A DNA stretch of 64,000 nt from the NCBI GenBank assembly GCA_029931535.1, contig JAQPZY010000953.1, forward strand, positions 199,001-263,000. Direction: 5' to 3'. The notes below the pieces were generated by a model. That model ran no database searches. It saw only the letters and a program-made list of their open reading frames with translations, and was not told the origin of the DNA. This DNA is from Margaritifera margaritifera (taxonomy: Eukaryota > Mollusca > Bivalvia > Unionida > Margaritiferidae). Both the position numbers and the translations under genes were made by a program. Below, piece by piece: positions 1 through 11,589 of the stretch (its first letter is position 1; each line of letters starts with the position of its first letter).

Positions 1-480
1 ACAGAACGAGAGAGACAGACAGAACGAGAGAGATAGAGGCAGAGGGATTTTTAAAAATATAAATGTGAAGAAAAGATGAAAATGAACATTGAAATAAAAC
101 AAAATGAACACTGAGTAAAAATTCAAAATTTTAAAATTAAAAAAGAACAACTGGAAATGAAAATTAAAAATGAAATGTAAGAAATAAACATTGAATTTTT
201 TTTTAAAAAAAATGGAAAATTGAGAAAGAAAATTAAAAATGAAAATACAAATGAAAATAAAAATGAAAATTGAAATTTGAAAATTAAAAATAAAAGTAAA
301 AATTAAAATTTAGCATAAATTAAAATAACAAATGAAAAATACAAATATGAAATTAGAAAACTTAATTTGAAATTGAAGATGAAATATGAAAATTAACAAA
401 AAATATGAAAATGAGTATTGGAATGAAAAAAGTTTAAAGTCAAATTGAGAAACCAAAATTAACTTTAAAAATGCTTCTTG
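1..480. repeat. AT-rich low-complexity tract
   Basis: After a short run of AGAGAC-type units the sequence is a degenerate string of GAAAAT/TAAAAATGAA units, strongly purine-biased on the plus strand. Open frames here are rich in F, I, L and K and reflect composition only. No gene is visible. Confidence 0.7.
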
Positions 481-1680
481 GATACCAAACATGGAGTTGT
501 TGTATACGGCATGTTGATGGTATAGTGTGGGTTGTGGATGGTATATAACTGTGGTTGGTAGTCCCAAAGGCGTTCTGATGCTATAGTGTTGGGGTCAGAT
601 TTTATATCACTGGGTCTTGGTCACTCTAATGGTGTGTTGATGGTACAGTGTGAGTGTTGGATGATCACTCCAAACAGTGTATTGGTTAGAATATGCAGTT
701 TTAACATTCCATTTCATGTCAGAGGCCATATAGGCCTATATTGTTTTAATCAGCTTAGTGATTGTATCGTCTCCGTTTATTTTAGTAAGATCTGAAGTAA
801 TATGATAGTAGGATAAACCTGAACTAGAGCTTGATTGCAACATGTTCGTACCAATAACAGAAAGTTTCACGTTTGTAAGGGTTGCAAATTTGCTATTTAC
901 CAACCATCAGTGAGTGCGCAGAACGCAATGGAATGCGTACAACATCGAACAAAAATCTACATGTTTTAACAATGTTTTATAAGACTTTAAAACATATCTG
1001 ATCTGTTGTGATGTTTTCCTTTAGTCGTTATAACATATTCCTATAATACGCACAATGGCATACCAGTAATGGTTAGACCATATGGTAAGTTATTTTGTTT
1101 ATGCCCTTCCGCCATTTACTTAAAGATCCTTTCTTTAATATTTTTACTTGATTAAATAATTAATTATTTAAACGGTAGGATTGTAGTTTTCTCTCAGTCT
1201 TTAGATATGCATTATTAGAAAACTTTCCATACAGATTCCGTCAGAAATTTTCCGACAGAGAGTCCCTCTTAAATCTTGCCTTAAAGATTCCCTTCTGAAA
1301 TTAATCAATGCGCAGGCGAATGTATAAATTCAACACATAAAGGTATTATTTATAGTCTTTATTAAATATTTCTGTATCCTTTCTTCTTTTTCGAATATGT
1401 CTCTTTATATCATTAGACCTTTTAAATATATTTAGACTGCGCGATCGTACGATACAAAACTGCTAGACAAAAGTTATTGTTTTTCAACTAATTCTACAAT
1501 AGTACGCTGATGCTGAGGAAACAAAAAAAAAAAAAAAAAATGTAAATTTACATTTTTTCCAATATTTGCCGTTATTTGTTTCCATAGCCATCACACAACC
1601 TCAGTTCATTCAATCTAGCTGCCGTCTATATTTAGCTAAAGTTTTGTGTTGGTTACATGACTTGTGTGAAACTCAAGACA
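481..1680. other. No gene recognised
   Basis: Short open frames only, none with a recognisable domain or a convincing pair of splice sites. A poly(A) run of about 18 sits near 1523-1540. Confidence 0.5.
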
Positions 1681-1681
1681 G

Positions 1682-1900
1682 GTGAATACACTTCCAACAA
1701 GACTTCAGACTACTATTCTCGAGAAAAAAATCAAGATACCTGCTATGTCTATCAATAGAAAGGACATTGGGTTCTATCATGCCTACAATGTCAAAGAAAA
1801 GGAACCTCCAAGCCGGAAGAAAAAGACATTGGGTTCTATCATGTCTACAACCTCAAAGATAAGGAACCTCTAAGTCGGAAGAAAAAAGAGACAAAAGTTA
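1682..1900 (+). repeat. 62-bp tandem duplication with a short open frame
   Basis: A block beginning GACATTGGGTTCTATCAT occurs at about 1763 and again at about 1825, so the unit is about 62 bp. Because the unit is not a multiple of three, the second copy reads on in a shifted frame, yet the same lysine-rich peptide (DIGFYH...KEP) can be read from both copies. This could be the remnant of a repetitive coding exon or simply a tandem duplication. I do not recognise the peptide. Confidence 0.4.
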
Positions 1901-2079
1901 AGATATATCTTATCAATGTCAACAAAAAGAGCATTGGTCTGCAGAGTGTCTCAAGGAAAAAGAGAAGGAGCATTCATAAGCAGGATTACTAGAAGAATCC
2001 ATTCCAATGAAAAAATTCAAACAGGCAAGACAGTAAAAATGGAAGAAAAATGGAATTTTTTGCCGAGTTTGCGAAATTG

Positions 2080-2345
2080 TATTGGGTTTCTTATTCATGA
2101 AAATATAGCACAAAACGTGTATCTATGTCTTGATTTCTTTTAAAAGTATGGCTAAGATATCCACACAAACACTCTTGCCCCCCCCTCTGTCTGTCTATCT
2201 GTCTCTGTCTCTGTGTCAATCCAATTTTGTTTTTGCATTTTTACACTCTCTATCTTAATCTCTCGTCTAAAATCAATAACTGTTTACCAGCAATAAACAT
2301 TTTATGGCAAGTCGTTGTTAATAAAATTTGCCATAGTGAAAATCT

Positions 2346-2383
<38 letters not shown>

Positions 2384-3200
2384 GTCTCTCGTCTAAAGTC
2401 AATACATTTTTACCAGCAATAAACGTTTTATAGCAAGTCATTGCAAATACAATCAATCAAAATATCTGCGTGGAAACAATGTAGAACTGTATACATTTAT
2501 TACAATAAAAATAATATTTTTATAATTCTACAGCATGAAAATTATATTTTATTGAAACTGTAGTCTAATATTAATATAGTGTTTACCAGTAATAAACGTT
2601 TCATGGGAAGTCATGGGAAATACAATTTTCCGTAATCAAAATGTTTAGTGAAAAAATATAGGACAATTCAATCATGCGCGATTACGATGATGATACCATT
2701 CCAATCGTGCATGGATATTTGTCATCATCAGAACTTTGGATTCCTTTTAGAACAGGTACTGATACAAAAGAATAACACATGCTGCCACTAAATAAATTCA
2801 AAAAGGCAAAAAAATAAATAAATAAATAAAAAAAAAAAAAAAAAAAAAAATTAAACCGAACGAGCAAATGGACTTTGTAAATATGTTTATGAAATTTCAT
2901 TGTAATTCTTATTCATGAGAATATACCATAAAAAACCGTAAGTGTCTCCATATCTTGGTCTGTTGTTTTCTTTTTGTAAGGAATGGACAAGATTTTCAAA
3001 TAAACACACACACATACACACACACACACTCACTCTCTCTCTCAATCTCTCGTCTAAAATCAATCAATTTTTACCAGTTATAAACATTTCATGGCAAGTC
3101 ATTATAAATAAACTATGACGTAGTCAAAATCTTTCTCTCTTTCTGTATGTCTGTCTATCTCTGTTTTTGTCTCTTTCTCTCAACCTCTCACTCTTTGTGT
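2080..3200. repeat. Recurrent ~85-bp motif with (CT)n tracts, at least four copies
   Basis: A motif around TTTACCAGCAATAAACGTTT, usually preceded by CTCTCGTCTAAAATCAAT and followed by GGCAAGTCATT, occurs at about 2256, 2392, 2578 and 3045. The copies are separated by (CT)n runs and AT-rich DNA. A flanking segment (TTATTCATGAAAATATA) also recurs at 2090 and 2910, suggesting a duplicated unit of roughly 0.8 kb. No coding potential seen. Confidence 0.6.
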
Positions 3201-4799
3201 TAGCGGCAACCCAAGTGCACTATGTACCACTTCGATGTAATTTTATGCCAATACATTTATCAAGTTCAACAAATAAGGTAGCCACCGAATTTTCTATCTG
3301 AATACAATTTCGCAACATGATCAGAAAGATTTGCACGCTAAATTTGGCTCCAACTCTCTGTGCCTACGTCAAAAAGAAATTCATTCGTCGTACGATAAAC
3401 TCTGTAGAGAGTACACTGACTGACTTTTTATCCAAGCTCAGTGTGATTATCAAACTTCAATGGCTTTTATTAAACTTTGTATCAACACCTGTGAATTTTG
3501 ATTGAAAAAAGTTTTTAAAAAATGTCAGCCTAATGCAAAAATATAACTGGCTGACAGTAAAGCTAGCAAGATTTTTTATGAACATAATGTCACTAATATA
3601 CTTAACAACGACAATGCATTAGTTCTGGCAAAAGCACAACGGGCTGTAAGCAAGGAGGGGAAGATGTTTTTTTGTGTGTAAACTTACTGTCTGTTACATG
3701 CGTAGCAGTTATTTTAATGATTGCACTCAATACAAGCAATGTAATTTTGGCACACGCTACGTCGTAAGCCATCATCAAGTCAAATTGGGCTGGCAAATTT
3801 GTAATAAATTTAAGAATTAAATCTGGAACAAGCCAAAAATTGTGCCTGTTGATACTGACCAAAATAAAATATATTGTCAATACCATACGTAGCAATTGTT
3901 TAAGTAAGAATCTTCTGTTAGAAGTCACCAATTTCCGCCAAATATACCCAACATGTTACACTTTTACATTTCTAGCCAGACAGTCACATCATGTGAAACT
4001 TATACCCTGCTATACATTACATCGTGTCCCCATAGATTTCAACATGACGGTCCAATGCTGAATTCTCTTTTTGCTCTGTAATCTTTTTACCCTGTTTGAC
4101 ATATGATTCCCGTTTTGCTGTCAAGTGGCATGCCTTACTACTGATTTCTGCATTATCTAGAATAATTAAATAGACAATAGAACAAGGGACAAGTAGGACA
4201 TTGTGACTTTTTAGGCTTGTGAATATAATATTTCACAATCAATGTATGTATCAAGTTTGATGACTATATATAAGTAATCGACAGCGAAGTGCTATTATTT
4301 GAAAATTCATTATAACCATGTATCGGTAAATGTATCCATAAAGTTTCATAACTGTAAATGCGACAGTTTCAGAGAACTCGAACAATGTGCTAAAGAAACT
4401 GAACATTGACACTAATTGGAATAATACAATACATGACTGTGTCTAACCTAAGCTTCCGAGGCGATACAAAAATAGGTCTTATTAGATAACATCCATGGAA
4501 ACTATAGAATTATGTAAAAAAAATGTTTAGCTGAAACATAAGTAGATACCAAAGGTTTTAGTGATCTGATATTATCTACAGACCAGCGTCATATATTAGA
4601 CACAGAACAATCTCATATATTACCTACAGAAGAACTGAACGTACTTCACATTTGCATCTGCATATTGGCTAATCTATCTCATTCCTTACATAATAAATTT
4701 TACCCCGCACAAATATCCATCAATCACGCCGACCATCTTTAGCTTCTGAAAAAGGTTACTCACGTGTCCTTTATTTATATAAATTGTCACTAAATTCAA
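3201..4799. other. No gene recognised
   Basis: Contains a 62-codon plus-strand frame (3317-3505) and a 109-codon minus-strand frame (3602-3931). Neither has a recognisable motif, repeat structure or convincing splice context. I cannot call either a gene. Confidence 0.4.
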
Positions 4800-5413
4800 A
4801 GACAGGAAATGATTAACTGTACTGACCTTACAGACCATTTTCCATGACCAAGACAGGAAATGAGTGACTGTACTGACCTTAGGGACCATTTTCCATGAGA
4901 AGACAGGAAATGACTGACTATACTGACCTTAGGGACCATTTTCTATGACCAAGACAGGAAATGACTGACTGTACTTACCTTATGGGCCATTTTCCATGGC
5001 CAAGACAGGAAATGACTGACTGTACTGACTTTAGGGACCATTTTCCATGACCAAGACAGGAAATGACTGACTGTACTGACCTTATGGGCCATTTTCCATG
5101 ACCACAAAAGGAAATGGCTTATTGTACTAACCTTTTGGGTGATTTTCCATGACCACGACAGGAAATGACTGACCGTACTGACCTTATGGACCATTTTGCA
5201 TGACCACGACAGGAAATGACTGACTGTACTAACCTTTTGGGACATTTTTCATGACCGCGACAGGAAATGACTGAATGTGCTAACCTTAGGGACCATTTTC
5301 CATGATCAAGACAGGAAATGACTGACTGTACTGACCTTAGGGACCATTTTCCATGACCAAGACAGGAAATGACTGACTGTACTGACCTTATGGACCATTT
5401 TCCATGACCACGA
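4800..5413. repeat. Minisatellite, 51-bp unit, about 12 copies
   Basis: Units of 51 bp carry the core GACAGGAAATGACTGACTGT followed by ACTGACCTTAGGGACCATTTTCCATGACCAA-type sequence. The unit is a multiple of three, so the minus strand stays open across many copies and reads a 17-residue repeat containing KVSTVSHFLSWSWK (for example 4943-5245). Divergence between copies is low. The open frame most likely follows from unit length rather than function. It lies about 1.2 kb upstream of the visible transporter exons and may be inside that gene's intron. Confidence 0.85.
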
Positions 5414-6080
5414 AAAGATCAGTTTTAAATCTGATTGTATACAAGATCATAAAGCAAAACAATGATATCGTACGATTTTCATTTTCCAAGCGCCTTTTTG
5501 AAAACTGCCCTTCGTCTGTATAAACCTATTTTTTATGAGCACAACCGATGATAAGAAATAGATATATTCTTGCCATTGACCCAAATTGTTAAAATGTATC
5601 CGCCAGTGTAAAATCATCTTACTTATTACCAAGAGGATGTCATACGTTGTGAATCATATTTTTGGAGAAATGTAATCATTTATATAACATAAATGTGGGA
5701 TAGGGAACGTTCATGACCAGATTTAGAATTTTGTGGGAAGGAACTCGGCAAAGACTTGTTTTCTGTCATCAAAATTCTGAAGCTTTGGTAAGATTTCCCG
5801 TCCGTCACCAGCACATTATTATTTATCAGGATCAGCATACCGTTTGCTATGAGATATCAAAAGACAACGTATTTGAAAGAAAAGTAGGTACAGATACTAA
5901 CCTAACTTCATAGATGGTGTTTTGAATTCAAAATGCTCGCTGAATAGAGTCATAACCCGACTACAATTTAAATATACTGCTTAAGACGTCAGACGCAGAT
6001 GAGATGAATATGTTAGCGACAATGTGTACACAGGGCCATTTATGAGCAATTAAGGTTAAGAAAGCTTAACAAATCCATTT
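5414..6080. other. No gene recognised
   Basis: Short open frames only (for example 5713-5913 on the plus strand). I looked here for the missing 5' exon of the downstream transporter and found nothing resembling its expected N-terminal helix pair. Confidence 0.4.
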
Positions 6081-6085
6081 GACTT

Positions 6086-6090
<5 letters not shown>

Positions 6091-6180
<90 letters not shown>

Positions 6181-6307
6181 TAGAGAGAGAAAGAGAGAGA
6201 GAGAGATAGAGACAGACAGACAGTCAGAGAGAAATAGACAGACAGACAGAGACACAGAGAGAGACACGCACACTCAGAGAGAGAGAGAGGGGAGGGAGGG
6301 AGAGAGA
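6091..6307. repeat. (GA)n microsatellite with degenerate GACA edge
   Basis: A nearly pure GA tract of about 120 bp, followed by interrupted GAGACAGACA units. Minus-strand frames reading SLSLSL here are artefacts of the repeat. Confidence 0.95.
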
Positions 6308-6614
6308 CATTTTGACTAGAAGATAAGCGTATATGTCAAATTTAAGTAGTAAAACAAACAAATGATTTTTGAGAACACGTACCATGGGAATTAAAGAAAT
6401 ACTATAGAGAAAATGTCTATGAAAAATCTGTCTAAACATACTAATTTACTTTAGAATCAATAAGGCTATCATGTTCTTCCACCATTGCATGAACTATATT
6501 ATGCTTAAGTTGACTTAACTCTGTATGTGAAATTGAAAAGTGTCAACTGGTCTTCGACGCAGTAAGGTCTATTTATTTAATCACGCTTTTTATTTTATAC
6601 TGATGAATTTCCAG

Positions 6615-6821
6615 TGGAGGTCATGTCATCCATGCTGAATATCGGCCTCGGAGTTGGATTTTTACCTGGAATTGTGTATGATAGATTCGGCCCTCAATGG
6701 ACGTCCGCTGCCGGCCTCTTCGTGTCGGTGTCTGCCTATATACTTCTATGGAGCACAACAAAATCTGTACCGTTCTACAGGAGTAACTCGTGGCTAATGG
6801 CCATCTACTTCTTTCTTTGTG
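6615..6821 (+). CDS. MFS transporter, nodulin-like/NFD4 type, internal exon
   Basis: Encodes about 69 residues covering two predicted membrane helices: EVMSSMLNIGLGVGFLPG, then VYDRFGP, then a second hydrophobic stretch (AAGLFVSVSAYILLW). The G-x-x-x-G followed by hydrophobic-YDRFGP is typical of the loop between helices 2 and 3 in nodulin-like/NFD4-type major facilitators (family knowledge). The acceptor is TTTCCAG at 6608-6614 and the donor is G|GTAATC at 6821/6822. The exon starts and ends in phase 1, and its last base completes a glycine codon with the next exon. Exons encoding the N-terminus are not found in the window; they may lie farther upstream. Substrate is unknown. Confidence 0.82.
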
Positions 6822-7286
6822 GTAATCTGTCTGATATTGATACCTAATTAATTCATTAATTACGTAAAGATTAACTTTTATAGGATAACAGCTATTTTAC
6901 AATACTAGTATCTATAGAATAAGGGATAATCTATGAAACAAAAGATGGGTTTTCTGAAGAAACATCTTTTTACCTGCACAGGCTTGCAAATTCTTTGTCT
7001 TCTTATCCCGTATAAAATGTTTTTTTTTCCCACTTTGCGCATTTCTTTGGCTCTAGTTGACAGTGTTTTTTCTTTTGTTACTGTCTATTACGCGTATGTT
7101 CTTTGTCTGTACCTTAGCAATGGATATGTTGTCGTACACATACATGAATGCTGAATTCAAATAATATATGGGTATATCATCATATTTTAAGATTTAATTT
7201 ATTCTCAATCTCATATTTGAAAAGGATAAAAAGTTGTTTTGTAAATTGTACTGAAACCTTGTGTAACTTCTGAATGTTTTTTGTAG
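6822..7286 (+). other. Intron of the MFS transporter gene
   Basis: A 465-bp intron with GTAATC donor and a polypyrimidine-rich TGTTTTTTGTAG acceptor. Joining the flanks restores an uninterrupted frame across a conserved G-L-G-S motif. The 73-codon open frame inside it (6933-7154) has no recognisable content. Confidence 0.85.
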
Positions 7287-8308
7287 GTCTTGGATCTGTT
7301 TTCACCTATATGGTTGCTCTCAACACAAATGTCATAAACTTCCATGACCAGCACACAGGAAAAATCGTGGGTCTACTGAATGCATTTTTCGCTGGAAGTC
7401 CTTCCATATTTGCAACAATTTTCTACGCCTTCTTTGGTACTGCGGCAGATGTGGAACACCAGGATCTTGCCGGATTTATGCTTCTATTTGCCATCTCTTT
7501 TGGCGCAGTGGATATACTTTGCATGATCTTCCTCAGAGTTTACAACGAGCAAATAACAACAATATCACTGGCAAATATTGAGGATCTTCACTCCACTGAG
7601 GAAGAGTCAACCAAAGGGGAGGCTACTCCATCTGACCGAGATCAATTTTCACCCCTTCCACTCATAAAGCTGTTGAAAAATGTAGACTATCATTTGTTCG
7701 CGTGGACGTTCGCCTTGGCTTCTAGCGTTGGTTTAGTGTTTGGAAACAACTTAACGGTCGTTAGCAAATCATTGCATCTAGATTTTTACAACGACAGACT
7801 TGTTATAGTTATACCAATAACAAACGCCATAATAAGTTTGTCTATTGGTATTATATCTGACTATTTTAAAGAGAAAGTACCAAGGCTTGCCATCTTGATT
7901 TTTGGTTGTTTCGGATATATTGTCTCCCTTGCAATTTGCATTCTTTTCGCTGATAAGTTAGCAGCGTTGTACATAGCAACCACCATTGCCGGAATAGGAA
8001 TCGGGATTACTTGGTCTATTTCACCTACCATCATGAAGGAAATGTTTTACATTGGAAATCTTGGGCGCAATTGGGGAATAGCCCTGCTGGTAGCCGCTTT
8101 GATTGGAATGGTTTCGCAGCTGATATATGGCGCATTATACGACGCACGAATCACGGTTGTTGGAGATAATTATTGCTACGGTATGTCGTGCATTCGCGGT
8201 GGCTTCGCCGTATTTCTAGGAGTTGCTTGTCTGTCTGTGATCTTTGGAATAGTATTTAGATTTAAAACATATATAATCCAAAAATGCAGAGGTAACAATA
8301 TTATTTGA
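7287..8308 (+). CDS. MFS transporter, nodulin-like/NFD4 type, terminal exon
   Basis: Encodes about 340 residues to a TGA at 8306-8308. It opens with GLGSVFTYMVALNTNVINF, a hallmark of nodulin-like/NFD4 MFS proteins, followed by helices near LNAFFAGSPSIFATIFYAFF and FMLLFAISFGAVDILCMIF. A long hydrophilic central loop (EEESTKGEATPSDRDQ) leads to six further hydrophobic segments, including GLVFGNNLT and GIGIGITWSISPTIMKEMF. The C-terminus is short and basic (KTYIIQKCRGNN). With the preceding exon about 409 residues are visible, so roughly one or two N-terminal helices are missing compared with a 12-helix protein. No frame damage is seen, so this looks like a live gene. It would sit in a membrane and move a small solute; the substrate cannot be inferred. 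Confidence 0.87.
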
Positions 8309-8615
8309 CATATTTGACAGAGACACCTGTTTGGATCTCACATAGCTTCGAAAACATAAGTTGAAATGGTTAACATTTTGTTTTTGGCGACAAATACAAG
8401 AAATAATTTAGACCAGTGTTCACACGGCGCCGATTAGAAGCAAAGTTCTAAAAATGTAAACAGTAAGAATCGGAAGAAAAAATCACAACCTTAAAAGATA
8501 AACACATTCAACGGCACAATAGATGCTTTATGGTGCTGATGTAAACTAGTAAACTAAACAAATTAACTAAAGAAAATTGCAGAAGCATAAAAAAAGAAAG
8601 AGAAAAAAGAAAGAA

Positions 8616-8621
8616 AATAAA
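8616..8621 (+). terminator. Candidate poly(A) signal of the MFS gene
   Basis: AATAAA about 310 bp after the stop codon, in an A-rich stretch. It is the best-placed canonical hexamer, but a 3' end has not been demonstrated. Confidence 0.4.
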
Positions 8622-8789
8622 CATAGGAACGTAAATCCTTCCAACCAAACTTAAACACGAAGTACTCAAAGAGAGCAGGTACAAATGTACATATAAAGAT
8701 TTGCAAAAGATTTTAGCAAGAAAACTCTTCTAAATAACTGGTAACATAAAGTACTACGAGATAAAAGATCAAAGTTAGAGATATTATGA

Positions 8790-8791
8790 TG

Positions 8792-8832
<41 letters not shown>

Positions 8833-8857
8833 TATAATAATAATAATAATAATAATC
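8790..8857. repeat. (AAT)n microsatellite
   Basis: About 20 AAT units with one interruption (ACT). It sits exactly at the 3' side of the minus-strand Penelope-like fragment that follows, and so may be that element's tail or its target. Confidence 0.9.
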
Positions 8858-8899
8858 ACAAAGGTAGTAATATTGATTATAACAATGATAATAAATTCA

Positions 8900-9585
8900 T
8901 GTCAGTAGGAGAGTGTGGAACTAAGCAAAGTGTTAGGAAAGAAATGTACGCATCTGCAGTAAAACTATTGATCTTTGTGTCCACGTTCATTGTCTGTACA
9001 TCAGCAATTTGAATCTGGACAGCATTTCGAGAGACTGGACGAAGTTTCTGGCTGATATGAAATGGTTGGTGAGTTTTGTGTTGAGTTTGTTTTTATGTGG
9101 CTTTAGTGATTGTTCGTTCTCTTTTTGAAGTCAAATGTTTCGCTAACATAGTGGATGGCAGAGATATTGCACGCCAGGATGCAAATTACATACTGACTGA
9201 CACATTTTAATTTTTGGTTGATATTGTAAGTAAATCCAGTTGATGAACTCTTGAATGTAGTAGTCTCGAGCATTTATGTACAGATTAAGTAATGTCTGTA
9301 CATCTCTGTGTTTCTAATTCCGTACTGTGATTTAAGTTTAGCTGGGCACGCATACGATGGTCTTTTATGTTTTTGGTTGTCGATAAGATAAGCGACCATA
9401 TGTGATATTATGAAGACACACCTTAGACGTGTAGAGGATTGAGTTATTTGCCATTGTCTCCAGACAATTTGTCGTATATCTGAGGCATCTGGGTAGTATG
9501 TTGTTACGAGAGGGATACGGCTGTTGGCAGTCTTAGCCTTGTATCTGAGAAATCTATTTCGGTTCAGGATCTAAGTTTTCTTTAT
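8900..9585 (-). mobile_element. Penelope-like element, 3' fragment with GIY-YIG remnant
   Basis: Read on the minus strand from about 9580 leftwards, the translation gives RIPLVTTYYPDASDI, which matches the segment after the reverse transcriptase in Penelope-like elements. Next come a proline/lysine stretch (PSYACPAKLKSQYGIRNTEM), then CVSQYVICIL and ISAIHYVSETFDFKKRTNNH. The last part corresponds to the GIY-YIG endonuclease region, where an intact element normally reads near QYVGET...R...H. Several frameshifts and stops break it. The fragment aligns in the same order with the element at 60.7-61.4 kb, and both end at an (AAT)n tract. The reverse transcriptase core is absent. This is a 5'-truncated dead copy. 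Confidence 0.72.
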
Positions 9586-9704
9586 AGCAGGAACTTTATG
9601 GGGGTTGGTGCGTGCAGGCAAGTATCGCAACCCGCGAACCCGGGTTTGAATCTCAGTTGAGTACGAAAGACAAATTCTGTAACCAGCATGATAATATTCC
9701 TTCT

Positions 9705-9706
<2 letters not shown>

Positions 9707-9757
<51 letters not shown>
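9707..9757. repeat. (TA)n microsatellite
   Basis: Pure AT tract. Just before it, a GGGTTTGAATC-type box at about 9640 resembles a B box and may be a scrap of a tRNA-derived SINE. Confidence 0.95.
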
Positions 9758-9763
<6 letters not shown>

Positions 9764-10036
9764 TTCCCACCCAGTGACATGATTTGATGCTCATGAGTAC
9801 ATATGTTCACGAACGAAAGCAATGGAAATTAAAAGTCTCAGAATGTCGCGATTTTGGACATTAATGATATGCATATATGTATCTTTGTTTGTATCTATGA
9901 AACAAACACAAATGTATTTTCTTAATTTTCAATGTATGTAAACATTTCTTTGTCAGAGTTATCATTTTATTTATTTATTTTGAAACTGAGGAGTTTATAA
10001 GCAAAAGTTCGTAGGATATATCAATTTAGAGAGAAA

Positions 10037-10041
<5 letters not shown>

Positions 10042-10092
<51 letters not shown>
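10042..10092. repeat. (TA)n microsatellite
   Basis: Pure AT tract of about 50 bp. Confidence 0.95.
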
Positions 10093-10096
<4 letters not shown>

Positions 10097-10254
10097 AAAT
10101 TTGTTAATTAGCGTATATGAATTGTTGTTTACTTGTTATTTGATTTGCTCTGATCACTCTCCTATAATTTTGTATGTACCATTCATATCTATGGAATAAA
10201 CATGTACACTATGACCCATATCTGTCTATCTGTCTCTCTCTGTCTCTCTTTTAG

Positions 10255-10640
10255 CCGATTTTCGAATTTTGTTTCTGTTCAATAACGTTTAATGAGATAA
10301 TTAATTCAAACTAAATTTGGTGTGAGGTACTACATTAAGATGGTCCAGGAGAAGTTCGATTTTCAAAACGTTTCAACAATATTTACTATATCACCTGTTT
10401 TGAGAGTTTTGCCCTTCAATTGCATCAGACTTTTGCTACCGCTCAATAAAGTTCGAATGACTTAATTGAATCAAACCAAATGTATTATAAAATTTGTACA
10501 TTATTAATTCCTCGGGCGATTTCGCCATTCGCCATTTTCCAACAGAATTTATCAGAGTTATGGCCTCTGTTTAGCTTCAAAGCTTGCCACTGAATTGCAG
10601 CATATTCGCTGGGACATCGGTGTCGTATTGACACATTTCT
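10255..10640. repeat. Diverged ~163-bp tandem unit with GAGTTATGGCC core
   Basis: TCAATAACGTTTAATGAG at about 10278 recurs as TCAATAAAGTTCGAATGAC at about 10441, each followed by AATTCAAAC/AATCAAACC and an AAATTTGGT-like box. The segment then runs into CAGAGTTATGGCC at about 10553. Units with a GAGTTATGGCC core are familiar as abundant intergenic repeats in bivalves (general knowledge). No coding potential. Confidence 0.5.
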
Positions 10641-11475
10641 GTTCTCTTTCAAAAAATATATCGATATCATACCTAATGCATTGTAAACTTACATGAAATA
10701 TCATCCAATCAAAAACATTTGTTGAGGTGAATGTGAAGTTTCATGAACCGGTAAATCTCATGTTGACTAACATGAATTGGAGGTCAAAATAATAAGTTTA
10801 ATGGTTGACACAGCTGTATGTTCATCAAAACAAAGGTCTGTAATTGTTCTGTTACATAATTTAGAGAAACAATTGTAATTTAGTTTGCATTTGAATTGCA
10901 GAAATGTTAATTCAACACCATGACGCTAAGAACTAAACGTTATGGCCTCACACAAAAGTCAATGATGTCATGATCATACGACACGAGGAATGAACAGGCA
11001 ACATTTGTATAGGATGGAGATATGTGTAAAAAGTGTCACTTGAGTTACAAGGAAAATTCACATCAGACCACCATCTTAGAATGATGGCACTAGGGTACAC
11101 TGATAAATCCATGTTACAAAAAGCCCATAGGTCTAGCATTAGATGGCACTTGGGGTACAAGGGGAATTTAACATTAGTCCTGAAAAGGACATTTTCCTTT
11201 GTGCCCAGAACTTGTTTTGAACATATTTACACTATGGATACACGGGGGATGGTAATGTTTAAAATAAGCAGCATAAACCCACTATAACCAAAACTTAATA
11301 CCCCTACAACACCTATAAGTTCCCTACCATCCCATAAGAAAACTATATACCTCTACCACCATATTAATCCCTATAACCCTAGAAGTGAACGAAAAGAAGC
11401 AAAAAGGGTAGGAATTTGCACATTATACTCACAAACCTACTTATATATTATCACAAACACACAAGAGAGTAAGAG
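10641..11475. other. No gene recognised
   Basis: Two related short blocks (GATGGCACTAGGGTAC at about 11083 and GATGGCACTTGGGGTAC at about 11142) are the only structure I can see. This is where the left end of the Polinton relic would lie, but no terminal inverted repeat was identified. Confidence 0.4.
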
Positions 11476-11478
11476 AGG

Positions 11479-11525
11479 TCAAACACACACACACACACAT
11501 GACGGGAGTTAACACACACACACTA
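11479..11525. repeat. (CA)n microsatellites
   Basis: Two short CACACA tracts separated by a 16-bp spacer. Confidence 0.85.
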
Positions 11526-11589
11526 TACACAGGGGTTTACATTTTAGTTGCGAAAAATGTACACAAACATAACACACATTATCTTGGTA

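Noticed and set aside
6040..6439. Serine/leucine-rich frames over the GA tract
   Set aside because: Translation artefact of (GA)n; the same applies at 51.1 and 53.8 kb.
9635..9665. tRNA or SINE suggested by a GGGTTTGAATC box
   Set aside because: No A box or SINE body is visible. Mentioned only as a possible scrap.
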